62,917 bases of DNA, taken from the NCBI GenBank assembly GCA_016748015.1, contig JAAOMT010000787.1, positions 25,008 to 87,924 of the forward strand, read 5' to 3'. Made by a program: the position numbers and the translations under genes. This DNA comes from Geosiphon pyriformis. Its lineage: Eukaryota; Glomeromycota; Glomeromycetes; Archaeosporales; Geosiphonaceae. A model generated the notes under the pieces. The model was not told where the DNA came from. It ran no database searches and saw only the letters and a list, made by a program, of their open reading frames with translations. This document shows positions 1-11,842 of this stretch, piece by piece (within the stretch, counting starts at the first letter, position 1; every line of letters starts with the position of its first letter).

Positions 1-873
1 TCTTATTTTGAAAGTTTATATTTCATAACCATTGTCATTTTACTTTGCTTATTAAATTTAATAATGCACAAATGCTTTTAAAATAAAATTAGTTTTAAAA
101 TCTTAACTTGAAAAATTTTAATAAATAAAATTTTTTATTTAAATCAGATTTGTTTGAATAAATGGTTTATTTACATTGAAAGGTATTTCTTCAAAAACTA
201 TATAATTTAAAAATAATGACTTTGTTACCTAAATTTTATATTTATATTGATACATAAAAGATGTAACATAGTAAATCATATACAAAAAACTGTTTAAAAT
301 CGACTAAACAATATTGTAATTAGACCATAAAAGATTGGAAATGAGTTATTTTGCCTGATAAAAGTAATTTTTTACTATTTGTATGGATAAAAGACTATTA
401 TTAGAACACTTTTAGCAGATGAACATATTATGCAAAAGTCAAAATTATAGTGTTGGAATAATAATAATGTAGAGTTATTTAAAAACTAATAAGATTGCTT
501 GTAAAATTAATAGAAAATAAAGGAGAATATTATCAACAAAAATTTTTTAATACTATAAATAATGCAAATTTCAAATAAAATAATAATTCAAACCAAATAA
601 GCAAAGAAACAAAAAATTAGTTGCAAAGAAAATACTCTAAGCATATTCGATTATTCTAAATAAATAAAAACCACAAATACCGTAAAATGTTATTAATAAC
701 AAAATAACATTTTGCCTTTAATAAAACTTGAACTGTGTTTAATACATTTTATAAAAAAGTCAAGCTAATTTTAAGTCATAAATATTTGGTAAATGGTAAA
801 TTTATGGCATTAAAAAAATGCTGTTACCAGTAGAATTTAACTATTAATTAGCATAAAATTACTCTCATAATTC
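1..873. other. AT-rich non-coding stretch left of an adapter artefact
   Basis: Strongly AT-rich sequence without a usable reading frame, repeat array or RNA gene that I can recognise. It ends at a synthetic Tn5 mosaic-end sequence, so it may not be genuinely adjacent to what follows. Confidence 0.6.
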
Positions 874-892
874 CTGTCTCTTATACACATCT
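874..892. other. Tn5 mosaic end (Nextera adapter) left in the assembly
   Basis: The 19 bases CTGTCTCTTATACACATCT are an exact match to the engineered Tn5 mosaic end used in Nextera libraries. The mosaic end is a man-made hybrid of the two natural Tn5 ends, so it is not expected in a fungal chromosome. The duplicated TLDc 3' flank begins directly after it, which suggests that reads or contigs were joined here. Confidence 0.93.
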
Positions 893-1318
893 AAATAGAA
901 TGTCACTAGTAGTTTGAAAGCCATCTTCAATTGCATTTCTTCTGAATATTTGGAATTTCAATCATAGTCAATAAAAAAATCAAAGTTTTGAATAAATAAG
1001 AAAATAACTTGATATTAAAAACCATTATTTAATAGAATTTTATTGTATTTTTGTTTGAACACTTTACTCTTCAATTCTCATTATTGAAGCATTTTTTTAT
1101 ATCATTTCACAGGTAAAGAGCGTTTTATAGTTTTACCCTGTAATAAACTTAAACTTAAGAAATTATAAGTTGTTTGATAAAAAGTCTTTTTTTAAGTTTT
1201 TCGATGTTTTAAAATTGTGGGCTTAATAATAGGCTATAAAATATTCCGCCAGTGAAATTATCTAAGATAGACAGTACAACCTTCAGACAATTTATAATTA
1301 AATTAAATAAAAGCAAAT
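893..1318 (-). repeat. Duplicated 3' flank of BTB-TLDc gene, copy 1
   Basis: This block lies downstream of the stop codon of the first BTB-TLDc gene. It matches 3,845-4,263 almost base for base apart from scattered substitutions and small indels, and it matches 18,265-18,769 more loosely. It is the non-coding part of the segmental duplication and probably includes the 3' UTR. The left limit coincides with the adapter at 874-892, so its true extent is unknown. Confidence 0.8.
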
Positions 1319-2817
1319 TTATCTTTTTAGGATTTGAAAAACTTCATACTCCTCGACAGAAAAAAGCACAAGTCCGTTTTCTGATCCAAGTAAAGCATGC
1401 CCATAATTAATTGTCTTTTGACAAGCGCACTCTGAACTATTTTTAAAATCATTGCCATACAATCCAATATTGGCCTCTCCAAAAGCGGGTCCATAAAATT
1501 CCCCACCATAAGGTCCAGATCCTGTAACAAACTTGCTAAGCATAGCATTTTCAGTTTTATCATCTCCAAGAGAAAAAATAAAAGTTCTTTCTCCATTTAT
1601 ATATTTATTTTGAGAGTGCCAAGATTGTGGGTTAAAGCCGCCAATTATCTGACCAGTTCCTTTCACTTTGATTACGCTAACTGTTGCTCCTTTTTCATCG
1701 CATAATCGATGAAAATCTGCTGGAGTATATCCGTCTCGACTTCCACGAAGTAATAATTTAAAATTATTTCCAAGTTGATTTCCAAAAGGAGTATTTTCGT
1801 CTTTTCCTTGAATCCAATGATCAAGCTGTTTTATGTTTTGCGATTTAAGAAGCTTTGTATCAATATTTGATCTAGTCAAACGTAATGGCTGAGCGTCTAC
1901 AGACTTTTGATGACTACCCGGTACGAGATAATGATGTAAAAGATCTTCATATAAAGTTCCAGGTAAGATTCTCGCAAATGGTTTTACTTTGTGATAGAAG
2001 TCAACTGAAGATATGTTAAAGAACCGGATTAAAGGTAGAAGCCTTTCGATGGATTCCTTAAAGGCGTTAAAGTTTTCATCTGTCCAGTAAAGAACTTTTT
2101 TCGTCTGAATATCGCTATCCAATTTAGCAACTCCCCATTCCACAATCTTTTCCCATATCTCTGACTCTTCCATCTCAAGGTCATCCCGAGATAAAATCGA
2201 AGAAAGAAAACTTTTATTGAGGGAGGTGAAATCTTGGGATTTAAAGATTAGAGTTGGATTGGTAGCAGCTATTTGGGCGCAGAACGCTTGTAGCTTATTG
2301 AACGAATCATGGGTAAATGATATTTCATGCAAAGAGGCAAAGTTTTCTTTTAGCTCTTTTGCATGATTTTCAATTAGATAATCTTCCAGGTAATCAATAA
2401 GATTTTTCAAAAAAAGCTCATCAGCAGCAACAAGCAATTCCAAAATTGTAAGTATTCCATGTTCTTTAAGAAAAATTTCCCCATTATAAATATATCTATC
2501 CAAAAAATAAAATAAGCAATTATTTGTATTAAAAACTTTTAAGGAAATTAATACACTTACCTAAGAATCACCTCGAAAATTCTGGGTGATATATTGGGGT
2601 TGGCAAGGATAGTATTATTATTTTCTCTTTTAACACTATCATTAGAGAGAACATTAGCAAAATATAATGATCTCGCTGCTAAAATTTGCGAATGCGCATG
2701 AAAGGTTCTAGCATTAGACGCTTTGCCGACGAGAATTCTAACGTCAGAGAAATTTCGATTTTTAAGTAAGTTCTCGAAATCGTGAGATAAAGCGAGAAAG
2801 AGTTGTTTGGATGCCAT
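1319..2817 (-). CDS. BTB-BACK-TLDc domain protein, paralogue 1
   Basis: Two exons, 2817-2561 and 2495-1319, encode 477 residues. The 65-bp intron starts GTAAGT and ends TAG, and joining the exons gives a continuous reading frame through the end of the BTB domain (VILR then YIYNG). A BTB/POZ fold covers roughly residues 15-125, with the typical stretches FSDVRILVG and FHAHSQILAARS. A BACK-like helical region follows, and a TLDc domain runs from about 296 to the end, including LLLRGSRDG and VIKVKGTGQIIGG. In known families BTB binds Cullin-3 and TLDc is linked to oxidative-stress functions; this protein's own role is unknown. It is paired with a near copy at 4264-5763. The block 1612-2163 is almost identical to that copy while the BTB part is clearly diverged, which points to gene conversion. 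Confidence 0.92.
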
Positions 2818-2929
2818 TGATAAGATAATTCAATATGACGATCATTAGCACATATTCTTTTTTATCCACAAATAAAAGCCCACGTGATTATGCAACATTG
2901 GAAATGAATCTATCAGTCAGTTTTAGAAA

Positions 2930-3735
2930 TTAAATAAACTCACTAAGTTACCTATCTCCACTGTGAGACACAATACAACAATTGACAACAAAGGCGGTAA
3001 TGGTGGTCGCAAGAAGATTATAGAAAAAATTAGGTCAATATATTTGTAAAAAAATGTTCTTTGTCGCTGTGAAAAACTGCTAGCAAACTAGTTACAGAAG
3101 AAGTAGAAATCACATATTGCACAATTTCCAAACATTTAAATCGTTTGGATATACAAAAACCTGCCAAATACTATGCTGGTGCTGACGAAAGTTCAAAAGC
3201 AGAAACGTGTTGAATGGACCAAATGTCATCATAATGATAACTGGAAAAAAAACGACTATTTTTTGACAAAACAACATTTCAACTGTTCCCAAACTTAATA
3301 GAACATTGGTCAGGATCGTACAAGAATTTTTGCATGGGGTAGTTTTCGACACTTTGTGGATGCTAAGTTTTACATAGAGATTTTGCAAAAGCATACCTGG
3401 AAATTAATGGGATACTTTGGAAGAAATGATGCTTTCCACGAGATAGTCATCTCAAACATAGAAGTCGACAGTAGCTAAAGCTATTCTTGCAGAAAATATA
3501 CCTCAAGTCATTTGACTGGTCGTCGTGTAACTCGGATCTGAAAAAATATAAACATGAAGCGAAAACGAATGCCACAAAATCTGGAGGTTACAGAATTTTT
3601 TATTAAAAAATATGAAGTTGAAATACTGTTGGAACCTATCAATGAGTTTTTGCCTTTTTGACCAGTTTTCGAGGTACAGAGGCATCTACATATGAAGTTA
3701 TTGGCAGAGGAAAATTTTATAATGTGTAGTAAGAA
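2930..3735 (+). pseudogene. Decayed Tc1/mariner-type transposase
   Basis: Plus-strand fragments in several frames read like a Tc1/mariner transposase. An N-terminal piece with NGGRKK is followed by KRVEWTKCHHNDNWKK, FAWGSFRHFVDAKFYIEILQ, KLMGYFGRNDAF, ENIPQVI and KRKRMPQNLEV, in the order expected for the catalytic DDE region of that family. There are many stops and frameshifts, so the gene is dead. No terminal inverted repeats or TA duplication could be placed with confidence. It lies between the two BTB-TLDc paralogues and may have arrived around the time of their duplication or after it. Confidence 0.72.
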
Positions 3736-3844
3736 CCTAAGTTAAAGCTATTCGATATATTACATTCATTATCATCAGTTAATTTGATTCAAGAAATTTA
3801 TTTTTATAAATGGGAAATGAGATTTTAAGTGAACAGAGCAAAAA

Positions 3845-4263
3845 ATAGAATGTCACTAGTAGTTTGAAAGCCATCTTCAATTGCATTTCTTCTGAATATT
3901 TGGAATTTCAATCACAGTCAATAAAAAAATCAAAGTTTTGAATAAATAAGAAAATAACTTGATATTAAAAACCATTGTTTAATAGAATTTTATTGTATTT
4001 TTGTTTGAACACTTTACTCTTCAATTCTCATTATTGAAGCATTTTTTTATATCATTTCACATATAAAGAACGTTTTATAGTTTTACCCTGTAATAAAATT
4101 AAGAAATTATAAGTTGTTTGATAAAAAGTCTTTTTTTAAGTTTTTCGATGTTTTAAAATTGTGGGGCTTAATAATAGGGTATAAAATATTCCGCCAGTGA
4201 AATTATCTAAGATAGACAGTACAACCTTCAGACAATTTATAATTAAATTAAATAAAAGCAAAT
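3845..4263 (-). repeat. Duplicated 3' flank of BTB-TLDc gene, copy 2
   Basis: This is the counterpart of 893-1318, starting at AAATAGAATGTCACTAG and running to the stop codon of the second BTB-TLDc gene. The two copies differ by few bases, so the duplicated unit includes the 3' flank as well as the coding region. Confidence 0.85.
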
Positions 4264-5763
4264 TTATCTTTTTAGGATTTGAAAAACTTCATACTCCTCG
4301 ACAGAAAAATACACAGTTCCGTTTTCTGATCCAAGTAAAGCATGTTCATAATCACTTGCATCTTGACAATAGCAGTCTGAACTATTTTTAAAATCGTTGC
4401 CACATAATCCAATATTGGCATCTCCAAAAGTGGGTCCATAAGCTATCCCACCATAAGGTCCAGATCCTGTAACAAACTTGCTAAGCATAACATTTTCAGT
4501 TTTATCATCTCCAAGAGAAAAAATAAAACTTCCTTTTCCCTCCAACCAATCATCCTTAGAGTGCCAAGATTGTGGGTTAAAGCCGCCAATTATCTGACCA
4601 GTTCCTTTCACTTTGATTACGCTAACTGTTGCTCCTTTTTCATCGCATAATCGATGAAAATCTGCTGGAGTATATCCGTCTCGACTTCCACGAAGTAATA
4701 ATTTAAAATTATTTCCAAGTTGATTTCCAAAAGGAGTATTTTCGTCTTTTCCTTGAATCCAATGATCAAGCTGTTTTATGTTTTGCGATTTAAGAAGCTT
4801 TGTATCAATATTTGATCTAGTCAAACGTAATGGCTGAGCGTCTACAGACTTTTGATGACTACCCGGTACGAGATAATGATGTAAAAGATCTTCATATAAA
4901 GTTCCAGGTAAGATTCTCGCAAATGGTTTTACTTTGTGATAAAAGTCGACTGAAGATATGTTAAAGAAGCGGATTAAAGGTAGAAGCCTTTCGATGGATT
5001 CCTTAAAGGCGTTAAAGTTTTCATCTGTCCAGTAAAGAACTTTTTTCGTCTGAATATCGCTATCCAATTTAGCAACTCCCCATTCTACAATCTTTTCCCA
5101 TATTTCAGATTCTTCCATATTTATTTCATCCTGGGTTAAAATTGAGACAAGAGCATTTTCACTAAGGGAGGTAAAATCTTGCGAGTTGAAGACTATAGCT
5201 GGATTTTCAGCAGCTATTTCGGTGCAGAATTTTTGTAACTTTTTGAAAGAATCATGCATAAATGAAGTTTTCTGCAAAGTGGCAAAATTTTTTTTTAGCC
5301 CTTTTGCACGGTGTTCAATCAAATAGTCTTCAAGATGATCAATAATGTTTTCTAGAATAAGCTCATCAGCGGTAACAAGCAATTCTAAAATGGTAGGTAC
5401 TTCATGTTTATCAAGAGAAATCTCGCCATTATAAATGTATCTGCAGGAAAACAAAACAGTGAATCTTATGTTGGCCAAAATATTCGTAGGAAATGAAAAC
5501 CCTTACCTGAGAATTATTTCAAAAATCTTTGGTGAAATATTGGGTTTAGGGAAGATAATGATATTATTTTCCCTTTTAATCCAATTGCTAGAGAGTGCGG
5601 CAGCAAAATATGGTGATCTTGCTGCTAAAATTTGGGAATGAGCATGAAAAGTTCTGATATTGGGCGCTTCGCCAACTATAATTCTAATATCAGAGAACTT
5701 CTGACTGTTAAATAAATTCCCAAAATCATTGGATAAAGCGTGAAAGTATTGTTGGGGTGACAT
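4264..5763 (-). CDS. BTB-BACK-TLDc domain protein, paralogue 2
   Basis: Exons 5763-5507 and 5440-4264 encode 477 residues, the same length as paralogue 1. The 66-bp intron begins GTAAGG and ends CTGCAG at the same codon position as in paralogue 1. The BTB domain (FSDIRIIVG, FHAHSQILAARS) and the BACK region differ from paralogue 1 at many residues. The segment from SEIWEKIVEWG to FNPQSWHS, about 180 residues covering late BACK, linker and early TLDc, is identical in protein sequence. The last ~70 residues diverge moderately. A Cullin-3 adaptor or stress role is inferred only from the domains. The start is the first ATG before the BTB fold. No frameshift or internal stop was seen. Confidence 0.92.
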
Positions 5764-7961
5764 CGGTAAAATATGAGAGGTTTTTTTTCCTACGATTAGT
5801 ATTTATGCTAGTTATATACTTATTCGGAGTTGGAGTCACATGTTAATCTGCACTTTATCGATTGATCAATTATTTCCGAGTTCCCAATTAAATATTTTCT
5901 TCGAGATCAAGATTAAAATATCTAAGCAGTCGAATTTTCAATATACCATATAATAATAGCATGCTAAAAACATATACTTTAATTATGTTTTATATTATTT
6001 ATCTATTATAAGGTTATAAGTTATTATTTTGGCAAAATAAGATTGATTTTACATCCAAATTTTTATTGACTAAAACTTTTTCTTTATTACATTTATTCTC
6101 AAACTAACAAAATTTATTAAGATTTATTATTTAAAAAAAAAAATTATTTTAAAATAAGTTATTCAGAAATTGTTAGATTTTGTTTATTTTTCCATGATTA
6201 GATTTATCATTCAAAATATTACACATTGTTTAATGATAAAGAATTTTTTAATTAAAGAGAAAAAATATTTTTCCACTAATTTTTATATCTAAAATAAAAG
6301 TTAATCAAATTTAATTATATTCTTTTGAATTATACAAAATTATATATAGCTCTAGTTTCATGTTGTTTATTAGCAATAATTAATTTTTCAAACAAAATTG
6401 ATTGATTCTATTATTGTGATTTTTTTTCATTGATTCTAACTATAACTTTTTTATCTTTTCTTAAAGAATAAATCTTACAGAAAACGAAATCCAAAAACTT
6501 TATAATTCTTGTTAATCATAAAAGTTATAAACGAAATTTTTAGAACGACCAAGACTTTCATTTTATTCTCAATTAGAATACAATATAACTTTTCACCAAT
6601 TTTAATTTGTGCTTTTATAGGAATTGGGCTTCTATATTTTATTTAAATCAGATGTCAATTTCAGTTTAAACTTGAAGTAAATTCAAGCTTTCAAAAGATT
6701 AAAAGCATAAGCAAAAATGATATTAAATTGCTTGTGATTTCCCATTTTTTACTTTAATGGTGTAAGATATATAAGATAATATTAAGATAGTTGTTAAGAA
6801 AGTTTTTTTGAAAAAAGAGTTTTGGTTTACGAAGATATTAAATTTTTACAGATTCTAATATAATGTTCAGAAATTCTTGATAAATCTGGTCAGAAGCTTT
6901 TAAAATGGTTGATAGAAAATTTTCTTTTGTGAATGGAAATCTTTTTAGAGCATGAAAGAAAGTTTCTAAATTATCTTAATTCAATAGGATTAATAAACTT
7001 ATTAATATTTGTGTTTATTATAGATAAAAAAAGATTTTTCGACAGAAAAAATTCCAAAAAATAAAAATAAAAATTTTTTAACACACTTTATTTATTACCA
7101 TTAATATAGATTTAAAATTTGCATGAACTTTGAATTTATATTTGTAAGTATATTAGCCAAATTCAATTCAAGTAAAGTCATTAAAGTGCCAAAAACAAAT
7201 TTTATTTTATGCCAGTTTTATTGATTTTAAGTATAGAAAAAAGTAAAAACAAAATAAAACAAAAAGCAAAAGAATGTGAAATCGAATTAATTTTGTGCTT
7301 TTATTTTATTTTGGTTAAAAATTTAATCTTTTTTTGAATGGCAGTGGAAAAAAATTTTTTTAAATGAGAAACACGTTTTTTAATTTTAATTTTATGAGTA
7401 TTATCTTGGCTTTTTTTTTCATTCAAATTATGATGTAATATGTTCAAAATATTAAAAATATAAATATCAAGTAAATCAAAAAACATTAATGATTCTTTGA
7501 AAAATCTGATTAGATTTAGAAAATGGTTTTAAATTCAAATTAAGTAAAATTTAATCAAGACATTAAAAGTGTCAGTTTTTTAATTATAATTTTAATATGA
7601 GATCCATTTTTTCATGCTTTTCGATAGTAGGTGCTATTTGATAAGAAATATACCCTTTTAATAATTTATAATCCACTTTTTTTGTTTAGATTGAAAAAAA
7701 AAAAAAAAAATTTTCCCCATTCAATTAAACCTTTAAGTTTTTTTTGGAATTTCGAAAAGACTTTATTCTATTTTGATTAGGAATTTTAAACTAATTTTGG
7801 AAACCCAATTAATGTATGTGGGAATTTACTTTACCTTTGGTATTGAACATTGTGATCATGATCAAAATATATAAAGTGAATCGCCGAAAAATTTAACTCA
7901 AATACATTAATACTTTTTCACTTGCCAGGCAAAAGATGGATATTTTTCATTTTCTTCGTTA

Positions 7962-8010
7962 TTTATTTATTTATTTATTTGTTTGTTTGTTTGTTTGTTT
8001 GTTTGTTGTT
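7962..8010. repeat. (TTTA)n(TTTG)n microsatellite
   Basis: A run of TTTA units passes directly into a run of TTTG units and then T/G-rich sequence. This is a simple repeat with no coding content. Confidence 0.9.
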
Positions 8011-8946
8011 TTTGTTTTTATGATATTGATGACATTGATCGCTGAAGACATTTAATTAAATTCCAACACAAACAATAAAATCATTGGAGAGCTGAATAAA
8101 AAAAAGAATAGAAAATACCGAAAACATTTGGTTAATTGAATAGCATATGATAGATTTGGAAATTGATTTCTTTAAAAACTTGGATTAAAAAGGCTTCTAA
8201 ACAATAATCGTTAGATTTAAACAACTAATCTTTCTATTCGATATTAGTAAGATTGCAAATTAAACAAAAAGATTAATAATGTTTCATCAATTGAAGTATT
8301 TATCATTCCCCAAGTATTTTTTATTGAGCAAACAATTCCATTTTCATTAATAAAGGAAAAATTTGGATTTATTTAACCGAAGAATAGAGTTACAACCATT
8401 GCCAATCTTTGACCAATTGCTAGATCCAAGTTCAAAAGAAAAGATCTTGATCGAAAATTAAAAGGTTGAGGAACTTTCCTTTAAACTTTTCTATCTTTGT
8501 TAAATAAATCGTTTGGAAAGATGAGAATGTTTAATCTTCATTTTTTTTTAGACGATAATTAACGTAGACTAGGGTTATAACCTTTCATAGAATATCATTA
8601 ATCAAAAACTTTTGATACAGCCTCGTGTCTTTGAAACAACTCCTTTTGAAATCTTCAAAAAAAGGTAGGTATTATTTCTTTTGAAGAAAATCTTCTGAAA
8701 TCATTTTGGTGATTGGCACTAGTATCTCATAATAAAAATTTGCCCCCAAAAGGCTCGACCTCTAATTGGTTTCCAAATTTAGGATTTTAGTACAAAGACT
8801 GATTTTTAAAATAGATATTAGATCACTGATTCAGCCCATTAATTGATCACGAAGTGTACGATTACACAAATGATATATTAAGTAAAATAAGGTTAGGCTC
8901 GGTATAAGCCTAAACCATCAATGGGAATATTAATGTTAGATAGTAC

Positions 8947-8966
8947 CCACCCCCCCCCCCCTCCCC
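8947..8966. repeat. C-rich homopolymer tract
   Basis: A nearly uninterrupted run of C bases in an otherwise AT-rich spacer. Its exact length is likely to be unreliable in a short-read assembly. Confidence 0.8.
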
Positions 8967-9974
8967 ATATATTATCGATTTAATATGATTCTAAAGAATG
9001 ATTCTATCATATTTTTTAAAAAACCTTCTCGTTCAAGTGATATGTCTTGAAAATAAGTTTGGAACTCGAAACAGAAAATTAAAATTTGTCTCTTAAGAAA
9101 AAAAATGGAACTTTTAGAAAAAAACTTGCATTTCCCACGTCAATCAGACCTTATATGTCAAAGATCGTTTTCTGATACAAGCTCTAAGCTAGGGTTTTTT
9201 TTTCAATTTTAGGAGTTAAATAAGTAAAATTTGATTGGCATGATGTAATTGATAATATGGAATCGATTAATGGAGTAGTTTTTTTAAGGGAAATAATAAC
9301 ATCCAGGGAACCATTATAATTTAATGAGGAACAACTTGTTGAGCTTTGTCATAATAAAAAATCCCATAATATACTACCATACTATCCATTAATTCAGGTA
9401 ACACACACAAGACATAAATATTATACAAACATACCGAATATAAAAATCCTACAAGTCTAAAAAAACTAGTTGATTTAAAATTACTTAATATCCCTCCCCC
9501 CCTTTTTTTTTGATATTTTTACGCGACTCTTTTAAACTTTTTATGATGAGCAGCATTACACTGCTGCATTCTTATCCTTACTATTATTTCCTTATTATTT
9601 GTTATTGCTGAGAAAATAAAAAGAAACTGAAATTTTTTTAAAAAATTATCTGAAAGGTTTTTATAACTGATTTTTGTTGTCGATTGAAGAAAATCAAAAA
9701 ATTTGAAAGATTAAAAATTTTCAATTGTAAAATAAACCATATTCAGTACGGTAATTAGAACGATTTATAGTTCATTATAATTGTTTTTAAAGAATTTTTG
9801 GGATCAAAATTACATTGAAAATATTTGAAATCCAAAAAAAAAACAAAAACATTCAACCCTATTGTTGGTAATCTTGAAGGAAATTGAAAAAAATCAAATT
9901 TAGATTTCATACTTAATCTTTTTTAACCTTCTCCTATAAACACCATAACAATTTTTTAATACCTCATCTCATAA

Positions 9975-11668
9975 ATGGCATATTCAAACCGACCGGAATC
10001 ACAGCTTCCGTTTTATACGCCGGCAAATGATAATGATTTTTATCCAACTTATTTAACAGAAAATTTTAACGAGAAACAAGAACATGACTCAGTGTCAACG
10101 CTTTCCTCAACTTTGGACGGTTATGGTGTCGTAAGATCGCCAAGGAATATGATTAGACAATCACAGGAAACTTTGGGTACACCGCGGAGAAGTAAGTTTG
10201 TTAGGAGGTATATATGAAATTTTTCATTGCACCCTTATTCATAATCTCATTCTCCAATGTAATTGTAACAAAGTTAGACCAATCGAAAAACGGAATTTTC
10301 GATTTTTCTGTATATCTTGTCCACCATGTCTTTGGATTTCATGCGGAATATTCTGGACTGTAATTCTGGCTTTAACTATTGTTTTGGGGGTAGGTTTTTT
10401 AAGATTCATTCAATCAATCATTTCCCTAATTTCAATTTAAATAATTAATTGAATTGAATTGAATTGAATTTGTATTGGATTGGATTGGATTGGATTTAAT
10501 TGAATTGAATTGAATTGAATTGAACCTTTATTCAAAAGTCGATAACTTTCGCAAATAAGAAATTATGTCGAGATTTAAATATTGACGATGTAGCCCCATC
10601 CATACAAATATACGATCCGAATATTTTAAATGAGATTAAAATATTGACTTCTGGAAATTTCTTAGTAAGTAAGATAAAATTTTGTTCGAAAGAGATTTTT
10701 ATTTTAAACATTGAAATGTTTTTACCATACCTTTTTTTTTTTTTTTTTTTTTAAATATAGAAAGGAGAGGTAATCATATCACAAACAAACTTGACGACAG
10801 TAAAAGGTGCAAGTGTTCTTACACAGGTTGTTAGCGCTGGTAATAAAAAAATAAATAGTAAAGCGACGTCTGTTAATTCCCAATATTTACTTACAATTGT
10901 AAGTTTCCAAATTTTTCATCAATCATTTCCATACTTTTAAAATTTTAAATTTAATTAAAAATTCCAATTTTGAAACTTATAGGCACAACCTGGATACGCA
11001 TCACCATACAAGATAATTTCTTATTGGTCACTTCCTCCGAAATGTTCCAAAGCTAGAATAGAGATTATATTTCCACAAGAATTCAATAACGACAATCAAT
11101 CAATGCCAATAAAGGTTATATCAAGTGGCTTCGAGATGAAGATAAATAAGAATTTGGTTGGGTATTTTGACAAAGAGTTTAAGTTTTGGTCACAGAATTC
11201 AGGAATTGATGTTAAGGTATTTAGTTTTAGATGTTTGACTTTTTGATTACATGATGTATGAAGGAATGAATGAATGAATGAATTAATGGATAAGATCTTT
11301 AAATTTAAATTTTTTTTCTTTATTAGAACTTTTCATCTAAATCAGTAGAGTTAATGACACGAAACGGTGATATTAAGGGTGTCGTATCGGGAATAGAAAC
11401 AAACTTCAAAACTAATACAATAAATGGGAATATTAATCTCACCCTGAATACCCTCTCAAACGCCACACAACCTCATATTGAAATCAATTCATTTAGCGGG
11501 AATATAAATTTGAATTTGGTATGTAATTTTTAAAAAATTGTTTCTTTTTTGATGAAAACCTTATTTTTTCTAATATTAAAAATTCTCGCCATAAATTTCA
11601 AAAGAACCACACATTTTCTGGAAATTTTTCCGTATCAACCACTTCTGGAAATATCAATCTATCCAATC

Positions 11669-11704
<36 letters not shown>

Positions 11705-11802
11705 TATCATCATCAACAACTAGGGAAGGTACTATACCTGGCACACATGACGGAAAACTTTTGGTGAAATCATTTGATGCAAATATTAATTTGCTATTTT
11801 AG
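9975..11802 (+). CDS. Single-pass membrane protein with Ser-rich tail, seven exons
   Basis: I assembled exons 9975-10191, 10274-10389, 10539-10664, 10761-10898, 10983-11216, 11327-11518 and 11605-11802. All junctions keep frame and have GT-AG borders, giving 406 residues. Residues 1-85 are polar and probably cytosolic. A cysteine cluster (FCISCPPCLWISC) leads into a transmembrane helix at about 92-112. No N-terminal signal peptide is seen, so a type II orientation is likely. The rest is beta-rich with repeated short motifs such as NGDIKG, INGNINL, FSGNINL and TSGNINL, then a poly-Ser run near residue 360. The repeats recall bacterial-type adhesin beta helices, but I do not recognise the family. 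The 3'-splice choices for exons 2, 3 and 7 are the least certain. A role at the cell surface or wall is inference only. Confidence 0.8.
10447..10526 (+). repeat. Pentanucleotide GAATT/GGATT repeat in intron 2
   Basis: Tandem GAATT units, with an inner block of GGATT units, fill most of the second intron of the membrane-protein gene. The array lengthens the intron but leaves both splice sites intact. Confidence 0.9.
11672..11722 (+). repeat. TCA trinucleotide run encoding poly-Ser
   Basis: A TCA/ATC microsatellite inside the last exon of the membrane-protein gene. In the gene's frame it encodes serines with one leucine. Copy-number change here would change protein length without shifting frame. 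Confidence 0.9.
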
Positions 11803-11805
11803 TTG

Positions 11806-11840
11806 ATGACGATGATGATGATGATGATGATGATGATGCT
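11806..11840 (+). repeat. GAT trinucleotide run after the stop codon
   Basis: A GATGAC/GAT microsatellite starting a few bases downstream of the TAG at 11,800-11,802, probably in the 3' UTR. Confidence 0.85.
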
Positions 11841-11842
11841 TT

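Larger units (their letters stand above)
5764..9974. other. Intergenic AT-rich region
   Basis: About 4.2 kb between two divergently placed genes. No convincing coding exon, tRNA or transposon protein remnant was seen in either direction. It contains a TTTA/TTTG microsatellite near 7,960-8,010 and a C-rich tract at 8,947-8,966. The promoters of the flanking genes must lie at its two ends, but no clear element stands out in so AT-rich a background. Confidence 0.6.

Noticed and set aside
8890-8915. TTAGGCT...AAGCCTAA hairpin as an RNA or terminator element
   Set aside because: A short inverted repeat alone in AT-rich spacer with no adjoining gene. Chance is an adequate explanation.
11549-11767. 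Histidine-rich open frame overlapping the last exon of the membrane-protein gene
   Set aside because: The poly-His comes from reading the TCA microsatellite in the wrong frame. The in-phase exon gives poly-Ser and fits splice borders and frame.
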